Shown: positions 15,044-22,042 of the stretch, piece after piece
Position numbering within the stretch: the stretch's first letter is position 1
Layout of the letters: each line of letters begins with the position of its first letter
Source: an uncultured Collinsella sp.
GTDB taxonomy: Bacteria > Actinomycetota > Coriobacteriia > Coriobacteriales > Coriobacteriaceae
NCBI GenBank assembly: GCA_902464035.1
Contig: CABQHT010000030.1
Coordinates: 1 to 22,792 of the forward strand
Direction of reading: 5' to 3'
DNA length: 22,792 bases
Notes under the pieces: generated by a model
Database searches by the model: none
What the model was told of the DNA's origin: nothing
Seen by the model: only the letters and a program-made list of their open reading frames with translations
Translations under genes and position numbers: made by a program

Positions 15044-15080
15044 GAAAAGGCCTCATGCAAAACTCTGCATGAGGCCTTGT
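15044..15080 (-). terminator. Terminator hairpin of mntP (37-bp repeat, copy 2)
   Basis: Identical over 37 bases to 13540-13576: a 13-bp stem, 6-base loop, and minus-strand CCTTTTC. It lies 34 bases after the mntP stop and would terminate that gene. Confidence 0.7.
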
Positions 15081-15114
15081 TCGACATTGGGTTTCGAGCA
15101 ATAGGGTTTGGGCG

Positions 15115-15693
15115 TTACAGCACCAGGATTCCGAGGTGCTCCAGCAGGATTTTGAGGCCGATGAGGATGAGGACGACGCCGCCCACGATGGAGGCGGGCT
15201 TTTCGTAGCGCGCGCCGAAGGTGTGGCCGATCGCCACGCCGGCGACGGAGAAGATAAAGGTCGTGGCGCCGATGAGCGACACGGCGGGGACGATATCGAC
15301 CGAGAGTGCAGCAAACGAGATGCCCACGGCCAAAGCGTCAATCGAGGTGGCGATAGCCAGGATCAGGTATTCGCCTAGGTCGATCTTCTCGGCGTCCTTG
15401 CCGTCGCCTTCGTCCTCGCCCTCGGTAAAGGCCTCCCACAGCATCTTGCCGCCGATAAAGGCCAGCAGGATAAAGGCGATCCAGTGGTCGATGGGACCGA
15501 TGATGCCCAGGAACTGGCTGCCGAGCGCCCAACCGATCACGGGCATGCCGGCCTGGAAACCGCCAAAGAACAGGCCGAGCACCACGGCGACCTTAAGGTT
15601 GATTTTCTTCATGCCAAGGCCCTTGCAGATGGATACGGCAAAGGCGTCCATCGAAAGGCCGATGGCGAGCAATACGAGCTCGGCGAGTCCCAT
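15115..15693 (-). CDS. mntP: Manganese efflux pump MntP
   Basis: A 192-residue inner-membrane Mn(II) exporter with six predicted helices in two homologous halves. Each half carries the conserved helix signature: LLAIGLSMDAFAVSICKG (D16) and LAIATSIDALAVGISFA (D119), matching the essential aspartates of E. coli MntP (D16 and D118), and a GG motif follows in each (FFGGFQAG; FIGGKMLWE). The cytosolic loop between helices 3 and 4 is acidic (EGEDEGDGKDAEK). The start at 15693 follows AAGGAGGGA. The gene is alone on the minus strand and sits behind a yybP-ykoY riboswitch, the classic control of mntP, so expression should rise with excess manganese. Confidence 0.95.
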   Translation of the reverse strand: MGLAELVLLAIGLSMDAFAVSICKGLGMKKINLKVAVVLGLFFGGFQAGMPVIGWALGSQFLGIIGPIDHWIAFILLAFIGGKMLWEAFTEGEDEGDGKDAEKIDLGEYLILAIATSIDALAVGISFAALSVDIVPAVSLIGATTFIFSVAGVAIGHTFGARYEKPASIVGGVVLILIGLKILLEHLGILVL

Positions 15694-15748
15694 GGTTTGG
15701 CTCCCTCCTTGCGGGCGAACCCGCGTGTACCTCTAGTGGGGGAGCAAC

Positions 15749-15890
15749 AAAAAAGACCCGTGGCGTACGCGTTGCGCGCACAACCACGAGTCTCGTTCAT
15801 TAAGGCAAGCCAGACCGTTTCGGCCAGTATGTTGACTTGCCACGCTACCGGAGGCGAAACCGGTCACGCGACTACTCCCTCATTTATGTG
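15749..15890 (-). promoter_or_regulatory. yybP-ykoY manganese riboswitch with terminator, controlling mntP
   Basis: Read on the minus strand, the leader begins with GAGGGAGTAGT (15881 down to 15871), the conserved GGGAGUAG strand of the motif. It then has a hairpin with ACCGG/CCGGT, the GUCAACAUAC segment (15835-15826), and AACGAGACUCG near 15797-15787. The expression platform follows: GACUCGUGG (15792-15784) pairs with CCACGGGUC (15763-15755) using one G-U pair, with an inner GUGCGCG/CGCGUAC stem, and six or more U (15754-15749). Aptamer side GAGAC overlaps the terminator arm, so ligand binding could prevent terminator formation and turn mntP on. Confidence 0.88.
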
Positions 15891-16042
15891 AATCCCGATG
15901 CTACCACATAAGCAGCTCATTTGGGACGAAGCTCCCAGCTGTGTTCGCTCATTCTGTAAGCATCGGATTTCGCGAGCGCCGTGGAGTCAAACCGTGAGAA
16001 ACTTATTGACGTTTATGGAGCGTATACGATGGGAGCGATGCC

Positions 16043-17110
16043 TTGGATAAGAACGAGCTGCAAAAGCGTATGGAACAGGCCATCCGCCTGACGGCACCTG
16101 GTCAGCCGATCCGCACTGCCCTCGACATGATCATCGCCGGTCACCTGGGCGCCCTAATCTGCGTTGGCGACACCGAAAACGTGCTCGCTGCCGGTAACGA
16201 CGGCTTCCCGCTCAACATTTCGTTCACCTCGAACCGTCTGTTCGAACTCTCCAAGATGGACGGTGCCATCGTTATCGACGGCGACCTCACCCAGATCCTG
16301 CGCGCCAACTTCCACCTCAATCCCGATCCCTCGCTTGCCACGAGCGAGACGGGCATGCGTCACCGCACTGCCGCTCGCATGTCGGTGCTCACCGATGCCA
16401 TCGTGATCTCGGTCTCGGCCCGTCGTGCCGTCGTCAACGTGTACGTTCACGGCAAGAGCTACGAGATCCAGCCTGTCACCACCATCATGAGCTCGGTCAA
16501 CCAGCTCGTCGCCACGCTCCAGACTACCCGTCAGTCGCTCGATCGCTCCCTGCTGCGCCTGACGGCCCTCGAGCTCGACGACTACGTTACGCTCGCCGAC
16601 ATTACCGGTATTTTCTCGAGCTTCGAGATCATGCAGCAGGCAAAGACCGAGCTTAAGGATTGCATCGTCAAGCTGGGCAACCAGGGCAAGCTCGTGCAGA
16701 TGCAGCTCGAGCAGCTCGCCGGCTCCAGCATGGATACCGAGTACGACCTGATGATTCGCGACTATGCGAGCGATTCCTCCGAGGCCAATGCCGAAAAGAT
16801 CCGCGCCAACCTGAGCCGTATGACGCCCAAGGACTTGTCCGACCCGCAGCATGTGGCGGCGGTTCTGGGTTACGACGACCTGGACGAGGACTCCGTCATG
16901 ACACCGCTGGGCCTGCGCACGCTTTCGCGCGTGTCCGTCGTGCGTGACGGCGTGGCCGAGAAGATCGTCGACGAGTACGGCTCGCTGCAGGAACTCATGG
17001 ATGATATCAGCGAGGATCCGGAGCGCCTGGGCGACTTTGGCGTCAACAACCCTGCCATTCTTGCGGACTCCCTGTACCGCATGAAGGGCACCAAACAGGG
17101 GAACGCATAA
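16043..17110 (+). CDS. disA: DNA integrity scanning diadenylate cyclase DisA (TTG start)
   Basis: A 355-residue octameric enzyme that makes c-di-AMP from two ATP and slides along DNA, pausing at damage or branched structures. The DAC catalytic domain (~1-145) has DGA (73-75) and RHRTA (106-110), the two active-site motifs. A linker of helices (~150-280) and a C-terminal helix-hairpin-helix DNA-binding domain follow (LGLRTLSRVS... LQELMDDI... ILADSLYRMK). Length is normal. The start is TTG at 16043 with GGGAG (16030-16034) 8 bases before; no in-frame ATG fits. Its stop overlaps the ispD start by one base, so it heads an operon disA-ispD-ispF-cysS. The usual neighbour radA is absent here. Confidence 0.93.
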   Translation: MDKNELQKRMEQAIRLTAPGQPIRTALDMIIAGHLGALICVGDTENVLAAGNDGFPLNISFTSNRLFELSKMDGAIVIDGDLTQILRANFHLNPDPSLATSETGMRHRTAARMSVLTDAIVISVSARRAVVNVYVHGKSYEIQPVTTIMSSVNQLVATLQTTRQSLDRSLLRLTALELDDYVTLADITGIFSSFEIMQQAKTELKDCIVKLGNQGKLVQMQLEQLAGSSMDTEYDLMIRDYASDSSEANAEKIRANLSRMTPKDLSDPQHVAAVLGYDDLDEDSVMTPLGLRTLSRVSVVRDGVAEKIVDEYGSLQELMDDISEDPERLGDFGVNNPAILADSLYRMKGTKQGNA

Positions 17111-17838
17111 TGGCGCCCGTATGCGCCGTGGTCGTTGCCGGTGGCAGCGGCCAGCGCTTTGGAAATCCCGGTGGCAAGCAGCTCGTTAACGTGGCGGGCC
17201 GTCCGCTCATGAGCTGGTCCATCCGCGCATTTGACCGTAGCAATAAGGTCGGCCACATCGTCGTGGTTTGCCCTGCCGAGCGTCGTGCCGAGATGCGCCG
17301 CCTGGCCATCAGCCCGTATTCGTATAGCACGCCCATCAGCTTTGCCGATGCCGGCGAGACCCGCCAGGATTCCACCCGCGCCGGCGTGCACGCGGTGCCG
17401 GCGGGTTTCGAATATGTTGCCATCCACGATGGCGCCCGTCCGCTCATTACGACCGAGGCTATCGACCACGCTATCGACGTGCTCGTGAGCGACCGTGCCC
17501 TCGACGGTGTCGTGTGCGGCCAGCCTGCCATCGACACACTCAAAATCGTCGATGGCGACAACATCGTCGAGACGCCGCCGCGCGAGCTGTACTGGGCCGC
17601 GCAGACGCCGCAGATTTTTAGTGTCGACGCCATGAAGCGCGCCCATGCCGCGGCGATTGCCGAGGGCTTTATCGGCACGGACGATTCGTCACTGGTCGAG
17701 CGCATGGGTGGGCGCGTCCGCTGCGTCCAGAGCCCGCGCGATAACCTTAAGGTGACGGTGCCCGAGGACCTGCGTCCCGTAACCGCGATTCTGCTTGGCC
17801 GCATGGCCGAGGGAGAGGACCTTCCCCATGTTCAGTAA
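17110..17838 (+). CDS. ispD: 2-C-methyl-D-erythritol 4-phosphate cytidylyltransferase
   Basis: The third enzyme of the MEP isoprenoid pathway, forming CDP-methylerythritol from MEP and CTP in the cytosol. The 242-residue protein opens with the CTP-binding loop VVVAGGSGQRFG (R16), followed by the conserved K23 in GGKQ. Further family motifs are ETRQDSTRAGV, IHDGARPLI and WAAQTPQIF. The ATG shares its first base with the disA stop (TAATG). It overlaps the next gene, ispF, by 11 bases. ispD and ispF catalyse steps 3 and 5 of one pathway, and their coupling here keeps them co-expressed. Confidence 0.96.
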   Translation: MAPVCAVVVAGGSGQRFGNPGGKQLVNVAGRPLMSWSIRAFDRSNKVGHIVVVCPAERRAEMRRLAISPYSYSTPISFADAGETRQDSTRAGVHAVPAGFEYVAIHDGARPLITTEAIDHAIDVLVSDRALDGVVCGQPAIDTLKIVDGDNIVETPPRELYWAAQTPQIFSVDAMKRAHAAAIAEGFIGTDDSSLVERMGGRVRCVQSPRDNLKVTVPEDLRPVTAILLGRMAEGEDLPHVQ

Positions 17839-18322
17839 CCTGCGCATTGGCCATGGCTACGACGTCCACCGTTTGGTGGAGGGGCGTCGATGTATCATCG
17901 GCGGGGTCGACATCCCCTACGAGCGCGGCCTGCTGGGCCACTCGGATGCCGATGTGCTCGCGCACGCCTTGGCCGACGCCATTCTGGGCGCCTGCCGCGG
18001 GGGAGATATCGGCAAGCTATTCCCTGACACCGATCCCGCCTACGAGGGTGCCGATTCGATGGTGCTGCTCGCTCGCGTGATGGACTATGCGCGCGAGCTG
18101 GGCTTTGAGTTTGTCGATGCCGATTGCACCATTGCCTGTCAGCAACCCAAGATCACTCCGCACCGCGATGCCATGCGCGCCAACCTTGCCCATGCCCTGG
18201 GCGTCGACGTGGAAAACGTGGGCGTCGCCGCCACCACGACCGAAAAGCTCGGTTGGGAAGGCCAAGGCGAGGGAATTGGCGCCTGGGCCGTCTGCCTGCT
18301 ACAGAAAACCGTTAAGGAGTAA
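17828..18322 (+). CDS. ispF: 2-C-methyl-D-erythritol 2,4-cyclodiphosphate synthase
   Basis: The fifth MEP-pathway enzyme, a homotrimer that cyclises CDP-ME 2-phosphate to MEcPP. In 164 residues it shows the zinc-site GHGYDVHR (D12, H14) and H46, the LLGHSDADV loop, the GDIGKLFPDTDP segment and the C-terminal KLGWEGQGEGIGA that binds the cytidine diphosphate. The start at ATG 17828 lies inside the end of ispD with GGAGAGG (17811-17817) just before it; earlier starts lack this. Its tail contains the ribosome binding site (AAGGAG) for cysS, which begins three bases after its stop. Confidence 0.96.
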   Translation: MFSNLRIGHGYDVHRLVEGRRCIIGGVDIPYERGLLGHSDADVLAHALADAILGACRGGDIGKLFPDTDPAYEGADSMVLLARVMDYARELGFEFVDADCTIACQQPKITPHRDAMRANLAHALGVDVENVGVAATTTEKLGWEGQGEGIGAWAVCLLQKTVKE

Positions 18323-18325
18323 CGA

Positions 18326-19792
18326 ATGCGTATCTACAACAGCGCTACCCATAAAAAGGAAGAGTTCCAGCCCATCGAGTCCGGCAAGGTTCGCATGTAC
18401 GTGTGCGGCCCCACGGTCTACGACAACATCCATATCGGCAACGCCCGCACGTTCATCAGCTTTGACGTGATTCGCCGCTGGCTCATCGCGAGCGGTTACG
18501 AGGTCACGTTCGCCCAGAACCTCACCGATGTCGACGACAAGATCATCAAGCGCGCCAACGAGCAGGGCCGTACGGCCGCCGAGGTCGCGACGGAGTTCTC
18601 CGACAAGTTCATCGGCGTCATGCGCGCCGCCAACGTGCTCGATCCCGATGTGCGCCCCCGCGCCACCAAGGAGATCGGCCCCATGATCGCTATGATCAAG
18701 ACGCTTATCGAGCAGGGCCATGCCTACGCCGCCGATAACGGCGACGTGTACTTTGCCGTGCGCAGCGATCCCAACTATGGTCAGGTCTCGGGCCGCAACA
18801 TCGACGATCTGATGGTTGGCGCGCGCATCGAGGAGAACGAGGACAAGAACGACCCGCTCGACTTTGCCCTGTGGAAGGCCGCCAAGCCCGGCGAGCCCAG
18901 CTGGCCGAGCCCCTGGGGCGAAGGTCGTCCCGGTTGGCACACCGAGTGCGCCGCCATGGTGCATCGCTACCTGGGCACCCCGATCGACATCCACGGCGGC
19001 GGCTCCGACCTTGCCTTCCCGCATCACGAGAACGAGTGCGCCCAGGCCACCTGCGCCTGGCACCAGGGTTTCTCCAACACCTGGATGCACACGGGCATGC
19101 TGCTGGTCGACGGCGAGAAGATGTCCAAGTCGCTCGGAAACTTCTTTACGCTGGCTGAGGTGCTCGAACAGCACTCTGCCGCGGCCCTGCGCCTGCTGAT
19201 GCTGCAGACGAGCTATCGCTCGCCGCTTGACTTTTCTTGGGAGCGCCTGGAGGGTGCCGAGAACTCGCTCGTGCGTATCGCCGGTACGGTCGAGAACCTG
19301 CGCTGGGCCGCGAACCATGCGACGGCCGATGCCGATGAGGCAGCATCCGAGGCGTTTGCCGCCAAGGCCGCCGAGGCCCGTGCCGCCTTTAAGGAGTGCA
19401 TGGACGACGACTTTAACACTGCCGGTGCCATGGGTGCTGTCTTTGGCTTTGTCACCGAGTGCAACCAGTACCTGGAGCAGGCGGGCGATGCTGCCGACAA
19501 GGCCGCTGCGCTTGCTGCCGCCGATACGCTGGTCGAGCTGCTCGATACGTTTGGCGTTGAGCTCCCCGAGCCCAAGGTCGAGCTGCCGCTGGGCCTGCTG
19601 GGCGTTGCCGCCGGCCTGGTCGCCTACACGGGCGACGACGTGGACGAGGCCGCTGCCAAGATTCTCGAGGCCCGCGCCGAGGCCCGCGCCGCCAAGAACT
19701 GGGATCTGGCCGACGCCATCCGCGACCAGCTCAAGGACCTCGGGCTGACGATCGAGGATACTGCCGCGGGCACCCGTATTAAGACTCTCTAA
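18326..19792 (+). CDS. cysS: Cysteinyl-tRNA synthetase
   Basis: A class I synthetase of 488 residues that charges tRNA-Cys. The Rossmann fold carries HIGN (36-39, the HIGH motif) and KMSKS (265-269). The catalytic zinc ligands fit the family: C27 in CGPTVYD, C208 in HTECAAM, and H233/E237 in FPHHENEC. The DALR-type helical anticodon-binding region spans ~340-440, and the C-terminus ends in the usual DAIRDQLKDLGLTIEDT. The start at ATG 18326 follows AAGGAG at 18314-18319, inside ispF. It is the last gene of the disA operon before a 255-base spacer. A long open frame on the opposite strand is only a codon-bias shadow. Confidence 0.97.
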   Translation: MRIYNSATHKKEEFQPIESGKVRMYVCGPTVYDNIHIGNARTFISFDVIRRWLIASGYEVTFAQNLTDVDDKIIKRANEQGRTAAEVATEFSDKFIGVMRAANVLDPDVRPRATKEIGPMIAMIKTLIEQGHAYAADNGDVYFAVRSDPNYGQVSGRNIDDLMVGARIEENEDKNDPLDFALWKAAKPGEPSWPSPWGEGRPGWHTECAAMVHRYLGTPIDIHGGGSDLAFPHHENECAQATCAWHQGFSNTWMHTGMLLVDGEKMSKSLGNFFTLAEVLEQHSAAALRLLMLQTSYRSPLDFSWERLEGAENSLVRIAGTVENLRWAANHATADADEAASEAFAAKAAEARAAFKECMDDDFNTAGAMGAVFGFVTECNQYLEQAGDAADKAAALAAADTLVELLDTFGVELPEPKVELPLGLLGVAAGLVAYTGDDVDEAAAKILEARAEARAAKNWDLADAIRDQLKDLGLTIEDTAAGTRIKTL

Positions 19793-19798
19793 TCCCCG

Positions 19799-19900
19799 CG
19801 GGTTTTCCAAGCACTCGACCTTGCCGTTCAAACCGTCGCTCGCGTACTCAGGTACGCGTCGCTCCTCTTTCACGGCCATCTCGGGCACTTGGAAAACCCG
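19799..19900. repeat. Large hairpin element 1 between cysS and rlmB
   Basis: Perfect 13-bp outer arms, CGGGTTTTCCAAG (19799-19811) and CTTGGAAAACCCG (19888-19900), enclose ~76 bases that themselves pair imperfectly around a tip GCGTAC/GTACGC. It begins 7 bases after the cysS stop. No T tract follows. It resembles a dispersed intergenic palindrome. Confidence 0.6.
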
Positions 19901-19901
19901 T

Positions 19902-20006
19902 ACCGACCGCCCGAGCCACGGCACCTTGCCTTTCAATCGTCGGGCATGACCTCAAGGTCTATGCCCTCCTCTTTCAAGGCAATCTGCCGCACCTCGGGCG
20001 GTCGGT
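19902..20006. repeat. Large hairpin element 2 between cysS and rlmB
   Basis: Perfect 14-bp outer arms, ACCGACCGCCCGAG (19902-19915) and CTCGGGCGGTCGGT (19993-20006). Nested inside are TTGCCTT/AAGGCAA and a tip GGGCATGACCT ... AGGTCTATGCCC. It follows element 1 with one base between them and ends 42 bases before the rlmB start. Confidence 0.6.
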
Positions 20007-20047
20007 CTATTTGTTTCGTTTGATAGTTGTATTTAGGAGGTCGCTTT

Positions 20048-20968
20048 ATGGCCGACAATCGCAAGCGTGCGCCTCGTGGTGGCAAACAGGCTGCTTCTGG
20101 CTCGCGTCCGATTCGCCGCAACGACCGCGCTGCCGCTCCCAAGGGCCAGCGCGAGCGCTCCCAAGCCCAGGCCGCGCGTCCGCAGCGCGATCGCAATCGC
20201 GAGGGCGTCCAGGCTCCCAAGGGTGAGTTTATCGAGGGCCGCCGTGCTGCCGCCGAGGCCCTGCGCACCGGCTTTCCTGTCAAGTGCGCGCTCATCGCCG
20301 AGGGTGGGGAGCGCGATGCCGCCCTGTCACGCCTGGTCGACGACCTCAACGCCGTGGGTGTCCGCATTAAGTATGTGCCGCGCGCGCAGCTCGATGCGCT
20401 GTCGAGCCATGGTGCTCACCAGGGCATTGCGCTCGAGGTGGGAAATTTCCCCTATGCTGATGTTGCCGATATCCTCGACCGCGCAGGTGACGGACCGGCG
20501 CTCGTCGTCGTGCTCGACCATGTGACCGACGATGGCAACTTTGGTGCGATCGTGCGCTCCGCCGAGGTCGTGGGCGCGGCGGGCGTCATCATCGCCAACA
20601 AACGCGCCGCCGGCGTGACCGTGGGCAGCTACAAGACCTCTGCCGGTGCCGTCATGCATCTGCCTATTGCGCAGGTGCCCAACATTGCCCGAGCGCTTGA
20701 CGACCTCAAAGCCGCTGGCTTTTGGGTGGGCGGCGCTTCCGAGCATGCCGAGGGCAGCTGCTGGGATGCTCCCTTCGAGGGCCGCGTGGCGCTCGTCATG
20801 GGTTCCGAAGGCGATGGCATCTCGCGTCTGGTGCTCGAGAAATGTGACTTTTTGACCAAGCTTCCCCAGCGCGGCATGACCGAGAGCCTCAACGTTGCCC
20901 AGGCGACCACGGCGCTGTGCTTTGAGTGGCTGCGCCGCAACGCCGGCGAGCTCATGGGGGAGGAGTAG
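20048..20968 (+). CDS. rlmB: 23S rRNA (guanosine-2'-O-)-methyltransferase RlmB / TrmH family
   Basis: A 306-residue SPOUT methyltransferase that 2'-O-methylates a guanosine of 23S rRNA (G2251 in E. coli). The first ~55 residues are a very basic, disordered tail (NRKRAPRGGKQ, then Arg/Gln repeats) absent from E. coli RlmB. Residues ~58-130 (FIEGRRAAAEAL ...) are the L7Ae-like substrate-binding domain. The SPOUT knot has DDGNFGAIVRSAE (161-173; N164, R170), MGSEGDGI (251-258) and SLNVAQAT (280-287). The start at ATG 20048 follows a strong TAGGAGGT (20034-20041). It starts after the two large hairpins and is followed by yacP three bases after its stop. Confidence 0.93.
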   Translation: MADNRKRAPRGGKQAASGSRPIRRNDRAAAPKGQRERSQAQAARPQRDRNREGVQAPKGEFIEGRRAAAEALRTGFPVKCALIAEGGERDAALSRLVDDLNAVGVRIKYVPRAQLDALSSHGAHQGIALEVGNFPYADVADILDRAGDGPALVVVLDHVTDDGNFGAIVRSAEVVGAAGVIIANKRAAGVTVGSYKTSAGAVMHLPIAQVPNIARALDDLKAAGFWVGGASEHAEGSCWDAPFEGRVALVMGSEGDGISRLVLEKCDFLTKLPQRGMTESLNVAQATTALCFEWLRRNAGELMGEE

Positions 20969-20971
20969 CGC

Positions 20972-21649
20972 ATGTCCAAGAAGAACCGCGCCAAATCCAA
21001 GGCCAAGCGCTTTGGCGAAGGCTCGGCCAAGCCGATTGTTTCGGCCGCGACCTATGGCGTGGGCGGCAATGCGTTTGCGCAGGCCATCGCCGACCCGGTC
21101 TCGACGGTGCACTCCAATAAGCCTGAGCTGCTGGTGGTCGACGGCTACAACGTGATTCACTGCACGCCGCGCTACGAAAAGCTCATCTACGACCATTCCG
21201 ACGATCCGTATTCCAGCGACGTCCACGATATGGCTCGTACTGCGCTTATCAACGATGTCGCGGCGTTTGCCCAGGGCCGTTACGAGGCCGTGATCGTGTT
21301 CGACGGTGCGGGCAATATCTCCAGCGAGCGTCCCAACCTGCCGGCGCGCGGCGTGCGCATCGAGTTTTCGCCGACGGGCGTCTCCGCCGATACCGTGGTG
21401 CAGAAGCTCTGCATCGAGGCGCGCGAGGAAGGCCGCGCGTGCTCCGTGGTGTCGAGCGACGGCACGATCCAGGCCGTCGTCATGGGTAAGGGCGTTACGC
21501 GCATCTCGAGCCGCATGCTGGTGGACGAGATCAAGCAGATCGATAACGACGTTCACGAGGCAGAGGAAGCTCCGCAGATCAAGATGACTCTGGGCGGTCG
21601 CCTGAGCCCCGATGCCCTGGCCAAGCTCAAGGCGTTGCGCGGACGGTAG
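20972..21649 (+). CDS. yacP: NYN-domain RNase, YacP/Rae1 family
   Basis: A 225-residue protein whose core (~52-200) is a PIN-like NYN domain: LLVVDGYNVIH (D57, N60), AVIVFDGAGN, SADTVVQKL and VVSSDGTIQ, the acidic clusters of the YacP family. Bacillus Rae1 is a ribosome-associated mRNA endoribonuclease; the same role is plausible here but not shown. A ~50-residue basic N-terminal extension (MSKKNRAKSKAKRFG) is unlike Bacillus YacP (about 170 residues) and could help bind the ribosome or RNA. The ATG at 20972 follows GGGGAGGAG, which overlaps the rlmB end. The rlmB-yacP pair is the order seen in Bacillota. Confidence 0.88.
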   Translation: MSKKNRAKSKAKRFGEGSAKPIVSAATYGVGGNAFAQAIADPVSTVHSNKPELLVVDGYNVIHCTPRYEKLIYDHSDDPYSSDVHDMARTALINDVAAFAQGRYEAVIVFDGAGNISSERPNLPARGVRIEFSPTGVSADTVVQKLCIEAREEGRACSVVSSDGTIQAVVMGKGVTRISSRMLVDEIKQIDNDVHEAEEAPQIKMTLGGRLSPDALAKLKALRGR

Positions 21650-21691
21650 GGGATTATCCATAGAGACCCGTTTCCCAATTGGCCGGCCCGT

Positions 21692-21718
21692 TGATTTGTA
21701 ATCAATGGACTGTGGGTT
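21692..21718 (+). pseudogene. Degenerate fragment of tRNA-Thr
   Basis: Bases 21692-21704 match the anticodon arm of the intact tRNA-Thr at 21900-21912 exactly (TGATTTGTAATCA). Including the following TGG, TG and GGTT, 22 of 27 positions agree. The 5' half and the acceptor stem are not preserved. Likely a decayed tRNA copy or the scar of a recombination at the tRNA. Confidence 0.5.
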
Positions 21719-21724
21719 GCCGTC

Positions 21725-21788
21725 GCCAAAACGAATAGTTTTTGGTTTTGGCGAACGGATAAAACTATTCGTTCTGGCGAATAGTTTT
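21725..21788. repeat. Inverted and direct CGAATAGTTTT repeats
   Basis: GCCAAAACGAATAGTTTT (21725-21742) faces its near-perfect complement at 21761-21778 (17 of 18 positions), and a third copy of CGAATAGTTTT lies directly at 21778-21788. The AAAACGAAT core is shared with the iterons upstream of the DUF4143 ATPase. No ORF of that family is seen here. Confidence 0.6.
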
Positions 21789-21872
21789 GAGATGTGGTCG
21801 GGTGAAGGGCCTGTTGCGCCTCGTCCGCAATTCCTTTATTCTTAACTGGCTTCGCGCGAAAGCGCCAAGTGT

Positions 21873-21947
21873 GCCAGTGTGGCGCAACGGTAGCGCAACT
21901 GATTTGTAATCAGTGGGTTGCAGGTTCGATTCCTGTCACTGGCTCCA
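21873..21947 (+). tRNA. tRNA-Thr (anticodon TGT), CCA encoded
   Basis: A complete cloverleaf: 7-bp acceptor GCCAGTG (21873-21879) with CACTGGC (21937-21943), D-arm GCGC/GCGC, anticodon stem ACTGA/TCAGT around the loop TTTGTAA (anticodon TGT), T-arm GCAGG TTCGATT CCTGT, discriminator T and CCA (21945-21947). All arms pair perfectly. It reads threonine ACA codons. Confidence 0.95.
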
Positions 21948-21956
21948 TGAGAGTTT

Positions 21957-21999
21957 CGGGCTCTGTTCCCTTGTGGGACAGGGCCCGTTTCTATTTATG
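21957..21999 (+). terminator. Terminator after tRNA-Thr
   Basis: CGGGCTCTGTTCCC (21957-21970) pairs with GGGACAGGGCCCG (21975-21987), allowing one G-U pair and one bulge, around the loop TTGT, and is followed by TTTCTATTTAT. It sits 10 bases after the tRNA. Confidence 0.7.
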
Positions 22000-22042
22000 T
22001 TGACATGTCAGCGGGTTTGACTCCCACCAAGCTTCAGGTTTG

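Noticed and set aside
16006..16030. disA promoter with TTGACG and TATACG
   Set aside because: The spacing is only 11 to 13 bases and the transcript start would fall on the ribosome binding site.
18299..19936. A 545-codon minus-strand frame opposite cysS
   Set aside because: It is antisense to a gene with all cysteinyl-tRNA synthetase motifs and starts inside a hairpin element. It has no ribosome binding site.
20327..21661. A 444-codon minus-strand frame opposite rlmB and yacP
   Set aside because: A shadow of two well-supported genes; its composition is typical of reverse-frame reading in GC-rich DNA.
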